In this document: piece after piece, positions 10,000 to 20,378 of the stretch
Numbering within the stretch: the stretch's first letter is position 1
How the letters are laid out: every line of letters starts with the position of its first letter
NCBI GenBank assembly: GCA_036897485.1
Contig: JAYMTF010001630.1
Coordinates: 1-22,177, forward strand
Direction: 5' to 3'
Origin: Pelargonium nanum
Lineage: Eukaryota; Streptophyta; Magnoliopsida; Geraniales; Geraniaceae
Length of the DNA stretch: 22,177 nt
Translations under genes and position numbers: made by a program
The notes under the pieces: generated by a model
Seen by the model: only the letters and a program-made list of their open reading frames with translations
Told to the model about the DNA's origin: nothing
Database searches by the model: none

Positions 10000-10797
10000 T
10001 AGTGAATAAGTATCAGTAGTTGTAGGGTTGTACTTCGTTACTTTTTAGTTTTTACCTTGTTCGCTTTCTAATTATTTCTTGAATAAAAAAACAACTCTAA
10101 TTATTTCTATTTTTATGGTATATATTTTTTAATATGAATAAATAATTAGATTCAGTCCAATTCGGTTCTTCAAAGGACCGTAAATAGTTTGTACTTTTAT
10201 CCATTTTATAGGGTGTTGAAGGTCTCAATTTGGTCTCGTCTTTAATCTATGTTCTATCCTAAAAATTAGAGATTCGCAATTCAATAAACCTACATCTCTT
10301 TTAGATTGAATTCAAATTATACCTCATCCACCTAAAATTGAAAAACATGACCCAAAAATTAATTTACATCCCCTACAAGTCAGGTAGATTAAAAAGACAT
10401 TCTCCAATCATCCTTTTCATTTGACTTACAAAACAATTTTCAAATCTATATACATAAAAACTCAACTCAAATCTAAAACTAACAATTTGAATCTATATCC
10501 GCAAGCATTTGATATCATTCGTACTGATTAACTTTTAGTCAATAAAAATAAATTCACACATTTTACACTAATATTTAAAATTCCGACTATGCAAATATAA
10601 GGCGGATCGAATCACCGTTAAAAAAAGCGGATTGAATCTTACAAAAATATAGATGATAGTCATATCACATCCTATGAAGTTACACGTTTTACATTATAAT
10701 AATAATAATGTTGCTTATTTTGAACGGAGGCTGGAGGCTTGAGATTTGAGTAGTGTGTTGAAGACATTTCAAAAGATTTGTCTAGTGGTGGTTATGG
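10000..10797. other. NIMIN upstream region between proximal promoter and TGACG cluster
   Basis: A+T-rich, without coding sequence. W-box cores occur as TTGACT at 10421-10426 and as its complement AGTCAA at 10537-10542, possible WRKY sites; two such words in this length are not significant alone. Confidence 0.4.
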
Positions 10798-10874
10798 TGA
10801 CGTCACGAGATGTGAGAGGGGCGGATGTGATGACGTTGAGGTCCTGACGTGGAGAGGAAACATTTGACGTGACG
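10798..10874. promoter_or_regulatory. Cluster of five TGACG (as-1 type, TGA-factor) motifs
   Basis: TGACG cores start at 10798, 10831, 10845, 10865 and 10870. The first is inside the palindrome TGACGTCA (10798-10805); the third and fifth continue as TGACGTGG; the last two are in tandem, 5 bp apart. TGA-class bZIP factors bind TGACG and recruit NPR1. The cluster lies about 1.0 kb upstream of the NIMIN ATG and 1.5 kb upstream of the P450 on the other strand, with a LINE between it and the P450. The spacing is not the classical as-1 spacing, so dimer binding is inferred. Confidence 0.5.
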
Positions 10875-10879
10875 TGGGG

Positions 10880-11137
10880 TGGGGTGTGTCCAGCCCTCGC
10901 GTGGACCCCAATTTTTAAATAATTTTGGATGTATTTAATTATTTGAAAATGTAGTTTTCTTTCTCATGTTGCTTGTGCGTTGAAGAAATTTATGGGACCA
11001 TTATGTTTAGCCAACAGATATCAGATATGGTGGGAGAGGTGTGATGTATAGTTCTATGCACTATATGTGCTCCAATAGAAAATAATATCAGTTGTGTGAA
11101 ATTGATTCGGAGACACGTTTCGTATCGCTTGTAGTTG
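10880..11137. other. Spacer between the TGACG cluster and the LINE
   Basis: No gene or clear motif. It is the 3' flank of the LINE; no copy of its sequence was found at the 5' end as a target duplication. Confidence 0.5.
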
Positions 11138-12087
11138 TTTTTTTTTTTTTGATAACCATGGCATAGAACGGCCTAAACCAGAAGCTGGTTCGGCAATATT
11201 ACAGTACATAAAGAGCAGTCCAGCTGTATAAAAGGAACCACTCCCACAGGCGGGAGGTCCATGAAAACAAAATCAGAGTCTAACATAAGCGATAAATTAG
11301 CTAAATAATCAGCCGCTTTGTTAGCTAAACGGTCTGATCGAACGATCATGAATTCCTCGAACTCATTAGCTCGCTCCCTGCAGTCCAAAATAAGAGATCT
11401 CCATGGGTGAGATACAATATCAAGAGAATAAAAACCATCTGAAATTTCTGTAGTATCAACTTCAATAACGATTTTAGAACACAAAAGTCTCTTTGCAAGC
11501 TTTAGACCTTCAAAAACTCCCCACCATTCGGCAAGACCAGCCACTGCCCAACCCACAAACTTACAAATACCCCCCAGCCAAACCCCCAAGTGGTTTCTTG
11601 CAATTGCACCCACTCCACTAATACCCGGATTCCCTTTCGAACAACCATCTGTATTAATTTTAACCCAAGAACTTGGAGGGGGAGTCCAATGTTTTGCTGT
11701 CCCATTTGACCTGTTAATTGAGTGACTATCAGTGGAAATGAAATGAGTTGGATCATTTGAGAAAGATTCCAAAGCTCCAAATTTGGCTTGATGCAAAATA
11801 GACTCAGATGACCCAGTAATGGCTTGAAAGACACAAGAATTTCTATTGAGCCAAATGCTCCAACAAACATGAATAAACAACAGATTATGAGGAATGCCAA
11901 AACTACTCATACTCGAAGAAGAAAAGTTTCTTTTAAACCAACTGGAGAAGTCAACATTACCACAAACAGGAATATTAAGTTTAGCCCAAATCCAGCAAGC
12001 AAAGGGACAACTACGAATGACATGGTCCGTATTTTCTACAAGCTCACAGCAACGATGGCAACTAGTCTCCACCTCCATCTTACACAT
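11138..12087 (-). mobile_element. 5'-truncated LINE (non-LTR retrotransposon), 3' end with poly(A)
   Basis: The element lies on the minus strand. Its last coding part (12087-11173) is followed by a short 3' UTR and a 13-nt A-tail, seen as poly-T at 11138-11150 on the plus strand. The endonuclease and most of the reverse transcriptase are absent, as expected for incomplete target-primed reverse transcription. The exact 5' junction is not visible; an in-frame TAA lies just upstream of the ORF. I could not find a convincing target-site duplication. The insertion sits between the NIMIN/TGACG region and the P450 promoter. Confidence 0.75.
11173..12087 (-). CDS. LINE ORF2 C-terminal remnant: zf-RVT zinc knuckle plus RNase H
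   Basis: 304 codons without a stop. Near the N-terminus is C-x2-C-x8-H-x4-C followed by PFACWIW, the zf-RVT pattern found after the reverse transcriptase in plant LINE-like proteins. Further on is a plant-type RNase H domain: WTPPPSSWVKINTDG (first catalytic Asp), then GLAEWW (Glu), VIEVDTTE (Asp) and RLANKAADYLAN (final Asp). All four acidic residues expected in RNase H are present. The fragment lacks the reverse transcriptase, so it cannot move itself. The first Met is simply the first after the upstream stop, not a native start. The open frame suggests either fairly recent insertion or chance preservation. Confidence 0.8.
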   Translation of the reverse strand: MCKMEVETSCHRCCELVENTDHVIRSCPFACWIWAKLNIPVCGNVDFSSWFKRNFSSSSMSSFGIPHNLLFIHVCWSIWLNRNSCVFQAITGSSESILHQAKFGALESFSNDPTHFISTDSHSINRSNGTAKHWTPPPSSWVKINTDGCSKGNPGISGVGAIARNHLGVWLGGICKFVGWAVAGLAEWWGVFEGLKLAKRLLCSKIVIEVDTTEISDGFYSLDIVSHPWRSLILDCRERANEFEEFMIVRSDRLANKAADYLANLSLMLDSDFVFMDLPPVGVVPFIQLDCSLCTVILPNQLLV

Positions 12088-12329
12088 GGCTATATATATT
12101 TAGGCCAAAATTAACTAACCACACGAGCTTATGGATTCAAAATATTCCTGACTATGAGACTATCCAACAATATATTTTCTTGTTATTACATCTTTATCAA
12201 GAAAAAAAGTAGTTCAACTCGCAAATATATGATCTCCTCTAGAGAAAAAGACAACTTAACACGCAATGTTTAAAGCCAAATTGCCATGTTACTATATTTA
12301 ATTATTTAGTACTATTTGTGCTTCAACTC

Positions 12330-12336
12330 TATATAG
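12330..12336 (+). promoter_or_regulatory. Putative TATA box of the P450 gene
   Basis: TATATAG lies 39 nt before the P450 ATG, in the context CTCTATATAGTC. Transcription from here would give a very short 5' leader. Only about 230 bp separate this site from the LINE end, so any distal promoter may have been displaced by that insertion. Confidence 0.4.
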
Positions 12337-12885
12337 TCAAAACTCTACATTATTTGTTCGACAACAAGGCTGCAATGGAGTCTCCTTTCTGGGCAGCTGT
12401 AGCAGTCTCATTACTAGCCGCAGCCGCCGCCATATTCCTCTCTAAAACCTTAACTTTCCACTGGCGGCGCCGCAACCTGAAATACCCACCAGGTCCAAAA
12501 CCATGGCCGATCATCGGCAATTTTGACCTCATTGGTCCCCTCCCACACCAGTCCCTTCACCAACTGTCCGAAAAACACGGTCCACTAATGCAACTCCAGT
12601 TCGGATCCTTCCCTGTTATCGTAGCTTCCTCAGCCGAAATGGCTAAGCAAATCTTGAAAACAAACGACCAAATCTTCGCCTCCAGACCCAAAACGGCGGC
12701 TGGCGAGCACACGACCTACAACTACAGCAACATCACGTGGGCACCGGACGGCCCGTACTGGCGCCTGACCCGTAGGATATGCCTCACCGAGCTTTTCAGC
12801 TCGAAACGGCTCCAGTCTTATGAGTACATTCGGGCTGAGGAGATGCGCGGGTTTGTGTCGCGGCTCAACGCAAGTGCACTCTCAG

Positions 12886-13086
12886 GTTGCTTTCACTAAA
12901 CTTTTTGCTGTTAAAAATTTAACATGTGTTTTTATTAATTTTCATTTTTATTCCTACTATTTTTTTAAATTTTGCTCATAGTGAATGTTGAACTTTTTAA
13001 TATGTTCCATTACTTAAAACATTTTTCTCATTATCCTGTAATTTTGTTCCCGTTGAAAAAATATTCTGAATCCGTTCTTGTCTCAG
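12886..13086 (+). other. P450 intron 1 (201 nt, phase 1)
   Basis: Donor CAG|GTTGCT and acceptor CTCAG|GTGAGG restore the frame A-L-S-G-E-A. The exon frame runs into TAA at 12897 without splicing. The intron is flanked by an exact 8-bp direct repeat TCTCAGGT (12880-12887 and 13081-13088). No terminal inverted repeat is visible inside it. Confidence 0.75.
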
Positions 13087-13477
13087 GTGAGGCCGTTGTG
13101 GTCAAGAATCACCTGGCTAGGCTCACTCTCAGCATCGTCAGCAGGATTATGCTGGGCAAGAAGTACTTTAGCGAGCCCGAATTTGAGCAAGAATCGATCG
13201 TTACGTTGGAGGAGTTTCAGGGCATGTTGGATGAGTTGTTTTTTCTTAATGGGGTGTTAAATATTGGGGATTGGAAGGGTACGTGAAGAGAATGAAGGCT
13301 CTCTGCAAGAAATTTGATAAGTTTCATGATCATGTTTTTGACGATCACAAGGAAAGGAAGAGAGTTGCTAAGGATAATTTTGAGGCGAAGGACATGGTGG
13401 ACGTGTTGTTGCAGCTGGCTGATGATCCTGATAATGAGGTTAAGCTCGATTACGATAGTCTCAGGGGACTCACTCAG

Positions 13478-15464
13478 GTATGTTTATTTATTTTAATATC
13501 TTAAAATTATATTATCATGCATGCTGTTTTCATTTTGAAGCTAGTTGATGATGTATGAAGGAAAAAAATGCAATGATTGGTACTTAATTTTCAACGTATT
13601 ATATATTTATATGGCTTGTAAACACACCCTAGCTCATTAATTATTGGCAATAATTATATAAAAAATATGTGGGTATCGATACCGCTTGACTTTGGCTATT
13701 TGCGTCTTTACATGACACGCAATACAAACAGGACATGAAAATTATCGTGTTTGATCTTATACATATCGTGTTAATTTGTGTTAGGAATATAACATATTTA
13801 ATAATCATATTGTGTTTGTGTTGTAACATACACGAGACTCCCAACACGCACACTTAAAGTCATACTTGTAAACTAATCATAATATCGTGTCAAACATGTT
13901 GGGTCATGACGTTGTGACAATCATGTCATGTTTGTATTGAATTATGTTGCAAACAAATAACTTTCAACACGACACTTGCTGATTCACAACTCTATCATCT
14001 GCCCTTTTATTTTTATTATTAAGAATATTGATAAATTATAATTATACACGTAACAAAAGAGAATAAATAATATGGTGACAGTAACAGGTGATCTATTCGA
14101 GCAATAATGGTGACAGTGAGATAATGTCTCCTCTGGGATTTAGATAACATGCAGCTACTTAGTTAACCATTAATGGGATAGGTGTTTAGTTTTCATTTTT
14201 ATAACTCTCCGTGATGACTTTTCCTAAACCCATTCAAACTTCAAAAATTTATTCACATTTAATTAATGTGAATGATCTATCATATAGAGTTAAGTAATTG
14301 TTTGAAAAAAAACAATATAATACAATTTAGTTTATTAATTTGATTTTGAATATATAAAATAAACACCACCATTATAACATTCTCTCTTACGTTTCCCCTT
14401 CAAAAACAATTTCTTCAATTTTCAAGATTATCTAATATGATTAACTTAACATATTATATGAATAGACATTTATTAAGTTCAAACATTATATTTGAATGTT
14501 GGTCCATCCATTTATTTCATTTTCTTGTAGAATATAGATTTAAATTACTCATACATGAGAAGTAAACACCACTTGATATAATTTATAAATTAAAAATTGT
14601 AATAGGATATCAAAATATTGTTTCCCGATCTAACACACGCAACCCAGTAGATCACCCTACTCTCCTATTGATATTCCACTGATATGCGATTACACATGTA
14701 GCTCGGTCTTGCACCACATATATACCAGATGAAGTTTAAGTGTTTGAAAATTCTATATTTGGTTGGACTTCGATAATTCGCATTTCGAACACACGACATA
14801 GCGTGAAATAAGTTCGTTTGAATTTACTACTTGTGTAATCGTGTTGTGTTCATCCAACACATTTAAAATCATGTCGGGTTAATATTGAGCTTTAAAAACA
14901 CGTATTCACAATTAATTATTCGTGTTATGACACGCGCGACAGGCTCAACACGACTAACATGCACAAAACACATAGTTAAGTGTTCTGCTAGTAAACTGAC
15001 CCAAAAAAAACTTTAACTAGCTAGTCTTATTGGTTATTTGGTTTTTTTTTTGGATATGTTAATTGACATAGTAATGTCAAATGGGTTAAATTTTTGATAT
15101 TTAACTGTTTTGGGTTATGTCATGCTAATTGTGTTGGGTGTGTCCCGCAAACATGTTAGTTGATACATGTTAATCGAGTTGTGTCAACCAAACCCATATA
15201 GTCAAACGTGTTATGTTCATGTTATTATGTCTTCATAAAAGTGTGGTGTTTGTGTTGCTCATTTAGCACACAATCAACTTTCAACATAACACTAAAACGA
15301 TAAGCACATACAAATTACCTGCTCGAGATTTGATGCATATACACTGCTAGTTTAATTTTCTATCCATTCATGGCCTTCCATTCATTTGATCCACATTCAT
15401 CATGTATATTTGTTTTTATTGATGCTGATAGTGAGTTAAGAATAAATATTAAATGATCGATCAG
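13478..15464 (+). other. P450 intron 2 (1987 nt) carrying diverged dispersed repeats
   Basis: The donor CAG|GTATGT and acceptor GATCAG|GACCTA join L-T-Q to D-L-I-A-G-G, the usual A-type P450 intron site just before the I-helix motif. The intron is A+T rich except for two stretches (about 13680-13985 and 14770-15310) dense in the words TCGTGTT, GTGTTGTG and AACACGA. Both end near a shared phrase, ACTTTCAACAC/TAACAC (about 13961 and 15277). They look like old copies of one repeat family also seen elsewhere in the window. No open reading frame of note. Confidence 0.7.
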
Positions 15465-16210
15465 GACCTAATAGCCGGAGGCACAGACACCTCTGCAACC
15501 ACCGTGGAATGGGCAATGTCTGAGCTGATGAAACAGCCCCACCTCATCACAAAAGTCACCGAGGAGCTGGACAAGGTTGTCGGAAAAGACAGATGGGTGG
15601 AGGAAAAGGACTTTCCACAACTCCCATTCCTAGACGCCGTCGTGAAGGAGACAATGAGGTTGCGCCCTGCGGCCGTGTTCTTAGCGCCGCACATGGCCAT
15701 CCAAGACTGCAACGTGGCTGGCTACCATGTCCGCAAAGGAACCAGAGTGTTCGTCAATCTATGGAGCATGGGAAGAGACTCGTCAGTTTGGGACCAACCC
15801 CTAGAGTTTCGTCCTCAAAGGTTTATCGGAAAGTCAATAGATGTGAAAGGTCAGAGTTTCGAGCTGTTGCCGTTTGGTTCTGGGAGAAGGATGTGTCCCG
15901 GGTACAATCTCGGTCTGAAGATGATATACTTAAGCTTGGCAAATATGGTGCATGGTTTCGATTGGAAATTGGCGGGGAATATGAAACCGGAGGAATTGAG
16001 CATGGAAGAAGTTTATGGGCTGACCGCACCAAGGAAGTTCCCCCTCGTTGCGCTTGCGCTTCCAAGACTTTCGACTCATCTCTATTAGTTACTCGTATAT
16101 ATAGATCAAACAGTTAATATTGTAATTTTTAATGTGCAACTAAAAATATGCACTTAACTACTTAAGTATTTTTATTTTGTCGTGTGTAATATTGTATGTT
16201 TCAAATATTG

Positions 16211-16216
16211 AATAAA
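16211..16216 (+). terminator. Putative polyadenylation signal of the P450 gene
   Basis: AATAAA lies 123 nt after the P450 stop codon, a normal distance for a plant 3' UTR. Similar A+T-rich words are common here, so this is positional support only. Confidence 0.4.
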
Positions 16217-17469
16217 ATAACGTGTCAAATAATATATAAATATTTTACTAATAAATTTGACGAATGAAAAAGCGTAGAGTACATCTTATAAATTAAACGT
16301 TCTACCCAGAAATTCACGCGTGGTGCTATCATATATGACGTTTGTTGTCCTTTAAACTTAGTTTTAAAACATAAAAATATAATATCTGTATATGGCATGT
16401 AAGTGATTAGGACAAATTGTAAAAAAAGTCTGGGATAAATTGCATTTCTCTTCACTTTTCTTTGTTATGCCATGTGTAAGCGGTGAAGGCGTGAAGCACT
16501 TTTTTTAAGCCCACCTAATACTTTTTATTTAAAAAAACAACTTAATTTTGGGTGCTTGATTTAAAAAAAAAAAAAAAAAGAGATTATATATGTTCTATAG
16601 TGATCATTATACTCCTACTTAAATAATGGACTATATATGCTCTTCATAGAGCGGATTCATCATATTGGAATATAATGCCTAACTTCCTACTATAATTGTT
16701 AATAATACCTTCTAAGTACATGAATTGTAATCCTTATAAGAATTGAGGTACGATCAATGTATGGACAAAAGTTTGAGAACCTGAGATTTGTCAATCCATT
16801 TTCGGTTGATATCTACATATGTAGGTTTGATAGTTTGAATAGTATTTAGTTAAATAAATGAAATGGAAACAATGAACCAAACAGGGATTTGGTCATGTCT
16901 TCTCCTGAAACAATAATTTTTATTCAATATTTGTTCTGAATTGGTTTTGTGTCCTACGCCCAGCAAACATGACCACATTAATTAATTATGTACGTGTATA
17001 ATGAAAATAAATAAAAAAATAGTCCGTTTAGTTTAGTTAGAACAACTGGATATATAGTTGTTGGAAATGATCAGATCTGGAAATTCCAATTAGAGCATCT
17101 GGATTATCCTAAGTTCTGGTCGGTGCTTGAAACGTAGAATAAAGTTCTGACCAACGGAAATATTTATCATCAATCTCTTCTTCAAACTTGTTTTTTTTTA
17201 ATTCATAACATATACTATAATAAAATATTCGATATGCCAACCGAGACCAAGTAGAAAAAACCAGCATATGATTACATGAGCACTCTTGTTATCATACAAA
17301 AGAGTAAATTTGACGGAACTAACTCTTAAAAGGATGTTTCAAAATTTAAAAAAAAAATAAAAACTCTTAAACGGATTTTTGGTATAAGCATAAAAACTTG
17401 AGATTTTTGGATTTGGACTTTCAGTTTGAACACTTAATTATTAATATAGGACTTGCAAACATAGGAGTG
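16217..17469. other. Intergenic DNA, no gene seen
   Basis: A+T rich, with a run of about 18 As near 16563-16580. No coding frame or clear repeat boundary. Confidence 0.6.
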
Positions 17470-18058
17470 AGCTTTGAATTTCACAACTACCGTGAGAATC
17501 AATGTCTCTACCATGGTTGAGGCTCCAACAAGTTAAGCTAGAAAGAGAATGTAGATAGGATCGAAATGGAGAATGTGACAATGATTTCTCAAAAGTAGAA
17601 AATGAATGATCAAAAGATTTATACTTCATGTCTTGAAGGGTATTTTATACTCACAAGTTAAAGATCATGATGTAACGTGTCATGCGTAATTGGTTGAAGA
17701 CGTCATGTGAGTCATGTTGTTGCCACTTGCATCAAAGTTATGTAAATGATGATACACTCATACTGTGTATGTGACATGATAACATGGCGGAGGGTGCCCT
17801 TGATAAGATGACAATGATGTATTTGTGTTAAAGTGGTCCTAATTAAACATCTCGATTGTGGGATTTTCGAGTTAGAGTTTCAAAGTGGAGCAAAGATGTG
17901 TAGCACGGGGATTTCCAATACGACGGACCTCATTCAGGACTTCAAGGTGTAGCATGGAGGTGACCAATAATAGGGCCTACCTCTTCCAGAGGTTAAGAAT
18001 ACGTATACCTTAGATGGGACCTTCCTAATGTATGTGGTTACCACACAAGGGTGTAACA
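17470..18058 (-). mobile_element. LTR-like segment (possible solo LTR)
   Basis: Read on the minus strand it begins TGTTACACCC at 18058, a common plant LTR start. About 410 bp later it has a TATA box, TATAAAATA (17649-17641), followed by about 170 bp with the composition of an R-U5 region. Base composition is less A+T rich than the flanks. I could not fix the 3' boundary, a 5-bp target duplication or a primer-binding site, so this could also be internal CACTA sequence. Confidence 0.35.
17898..17995. repeat. Diverged tandem duplication, period about 49 bp
   Basis: GTGTAGCA occurs at 17898 and 17947, each followed by a G-rich segment, then CCAATA and a GG(A/C)C word at matching offsets. The two units differ at many positions. 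It lies inside the LTR-like segment. Confidence 0.5.
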
Positions 18059-18083
18059 CTTTTTATCATCTCGTGGGAGGATT

Positions 18084-18240
18084 TAGCTACGGGGCCGGTC
18101 CGTAGCCGGTTCGTAACTGATCAGCAATGGACCCCATAGCAAAATAAATTCCTACGTGCTTAACAACTACGAACAATTCCGTAATTGATTGAATTAGCTA
18201 CGGATTTAAGTCAATCAGCTACGGAAAATCTTGTAGCTGA
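18084..18240. mobile_element. CACTA-type subterminal repeat tract (fragment)
   Basis: The word GCTACGG or its complement recurs in both orientations: TAGCTACGG (18084-18092), CCGTAGC (18100-18106), TAGCTACGGA (18195-18204), CAGCTACGGA (18216-18225), with weaker TGTAGCTGA (18232-18240). Arrays of such short direct and inverted words are typical of the subterminal regions of plant En/Spm (CACTA) elements. No clear CACTA terminus is adjacent; CACTAAAGAAAAA near 18378 points the wrong way for this tract. Confidence 0.4.
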
Positions 18241-20378
18241 TCTCATGGGGGAAGAAGAGAACCAATGTGCAAGATAACTGACTGATATTGAGAGTGAGGC
18301 TTGGAGCTAAGATATTAGAGCCTCTCTTGAGCCAAAAATTAACAAAGCATTGGTGTTGCCTACCGTGGAGATTATAGCACTAAAGAAAAACAATGGACAC
18401 TCGAATTTCTTGTCTGGCGCAGCTAATTGGGGCAGTAACACCCTGAAATGGATTATATAGCTTTTTGGATTTTGAATGATTAATACAGTTTCATTTTTCA
18501 ATAAATAAATGAATAAAGCATACAATATTACTGTATCTCATACAAACAGATACGGACATGAAGTAACAATCTACGCTTAAAGTCAATATAGAGACAATAT
18601 CTATTTATTTATTTTTTAAATCTAATTATAATTTTGTATTCATGTATATCGAGCCTGCCGGATTTCCAGCTTTTCATTTGTTTGTAAATTAAATGTATTT
18701 TGTGTAGTGCGAACAACAAACTGATGTCGTATCTCCAGAGAAGCATAGTGAAGAAAAATTCAGAATGTTGCCTTTATAGGAAGTCATGAACTTAATTTAT
18801 TAGGAAAATTAGGTGTCATGTGATACTAATTAAATCACCTAGAAAACTTGTTATTGGGTTTGTGGGGTTAGGAGGGCACTTAATTGTGAGTAGCATACTT
18901 AATTGACCAATTTAGATCTTAATTACAAGTACTCCACAAAAACAATGTGCTTTCCTCAATCCACGGCTGCTAATTATAAATATTACAGCCATTACATGTT
19001 TGTCACCAATTCAATCAACATGAATTTTCTATCAAAATAAAAAAAAAATCACTAATCGAGTATAAAATAAATATATATATTTACACACACACACAAACAT
19101 AGGAGTACAAAAGCTTTAATCATTTTAAGTTTTAAGATTTGCATTGCTAAACCGTACTTGTTACTTAATCTAGAATTGGTAATCACTCTAAGAGAATTTA
19201 GGCTTGTTTGATGGTACTACATAACTACATAGATCACATACACACCTACTAATAAGTAAGTAAAAAACTATTTATTTATCAGCAAATAGTACTTTATGCA
19301 CTAACTTCAAAAAAGAACAAAGTACAAGAGTTCATGAGCTAAAAAACTGATTTCAAAAACTAATTTACAAATTGTGTGTTGCTGAGATAGAAAAATTGAT
19401 CAATTGTATATTTCATTTATGAACATAGGTGGTGGAGCGTTTGACTTGAGTAATCGATAGAATGTGATCAGGGTCTAAAGTCATAATACTATTTTTTTAA
19501 AATAGGCTAGGAATTAAATTTTTGTTTTATGACATAAAAACATTTTGAGTAGCGTTACCAAATAAACTCATAATATAAAATCATTTTTCGATACTATATC
19601 TACCAAACAATAATGAATTCTACCCGTATTTTTTTTTGAAATTGACTTCTACCCGTATTTAATTACAAAATCAAGTTTACCCAAACAACCACTTAAACAT
19701 CAGAGTAAATATTAGTCAAATAACTCTATCATACTTACTCATTGGAGGACAACACCTATAAAAAAAAATTATTTATGAAAACAGCACCTATAAATTAAGT
19801 ACATTATTAACAACATTAATACATGTCATGGATAAGAACAATGCAACTAAAAGTTCTGTAAACCGTTCATGGTAGATTGTTTAATTCTCCTTATTTCATT
19901 GGATAAACAAAAATATACAACTCATACTATAAAGAAGAAATGTGATAGAATCTTATGATCTAGAATTCATTTATTAACCAAAAAGAAGGTAAAAAAATAG
20001 TAATTTACATGTGCGGCAGGCGTGCTTATTAGAAAAATGATTAATCAAATGATTAAAATTGTGTTAGTGGTATTTTCAACAACAAAAAATTGTGTTAGTG
20101 GCAGTTAATCACTATTAGCAAAGTCTCACGATACCGCGTTGAAACCGATTAGCTGTATGTATCCATATTGTTGACAATCAAATCTCCAATTCCAATAGTA
20201 ATTTTGAATTCGTCATTGCTAGCTAGCTTGCTTCATTAAAAATCATACTCATTTTCCACGTACTATATATACAATTCAAAAAATAAGTATAAAATTCTGT
20301 ATTTACAGTATATTCTCTACACCAACAAACAAACAAAAAATGGAAAAAATTGTAAAAAAATAAATTGAATTAACCCAT
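18241..20378. other. Intergenic DNA downstream of the RIPK-like gene
   Basis: A+T rich. Contains the compound microsatellite at 19071-19095 and scattered words such as GGCTTGTTTGATGG (about 19201) and CTACCAAACAATA (about 19600) that could be worn transposon ends. No coding frame with family resemblance. Confidence 0.55.
19071..19095. repeat. Compound microsatellite (AT)n-TT-(AC)n
   Basis: (AT)5 at 19071-19080 is followed by TT and an uninterrupted AC run to 19095. Confidence 0.9.

Larger units (their letters stand above)
12375..16088 (+). pseudogene. CYP92: CYP92-like cytochrome P450 (CYP71 clan), three exons, frame-broken in exon 2
   Basis: Exons 12375-12885, 13087-13477 and 15465-16088, joined by GT-AG introns of 201 and 1987 nt. 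Exon 1 has an N-terminal membrane anchor (about 5-23), the PPGP hinge (38-41) and the C-helix WRLTR. Exon 3 begins DLIAGGTDTS (I-helix oxygen-activation motif) and has the K-helix ETMR, FRPQRF and the haem loop PFGSGRRMCPG with its Cys ligand, then a stop at 16086-16088. In exon 2 the frame reads ...NIGDWKGT and stops at 13284-13286, while the next frame resumes GYVKRMKAL from 13277. CYP92 proteins normally have about ten residues (IPWLD...-type) between those segments, so about 28 nt are missing with a frame shift. Family members are ER monooxygenases, some making homoterpene volatiles or acting on flavonoids; substrate is unknown here. An assembly error is the alternative to a pseudogene. 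Family call about 0.8, broken state about 0.7. Confidence 0.8.

Noticed and set aside
11824..12114. 96-codon plus frame over the LINE
   Set aside because: Antisense of the LINE coding region, no family resemblance.
11100..12150. Target-site duplication for the LINE
   Set aside because: No shared flanking word of useful length beside the poly-T at 11138 and near 12090-12150.
12318..12374. N-terminal extension of the P450
   Set aside because: The extended frame would need a GTG start; the ATG at 12375 has a good context and begins a normal P450 membrane anchor.
15593..16117. 174-codon alternative plus frame in P450 exon 3
   Set aside because: Out-of-frame shadow; the P450 motifs are all in the other frame.
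18378..18392. CACTA terminus (CACTAAAGAAAAA)
   Set aside because: Its orientation places the element to the right, away from the GCTACGG tract, and no matching opposite end was found.
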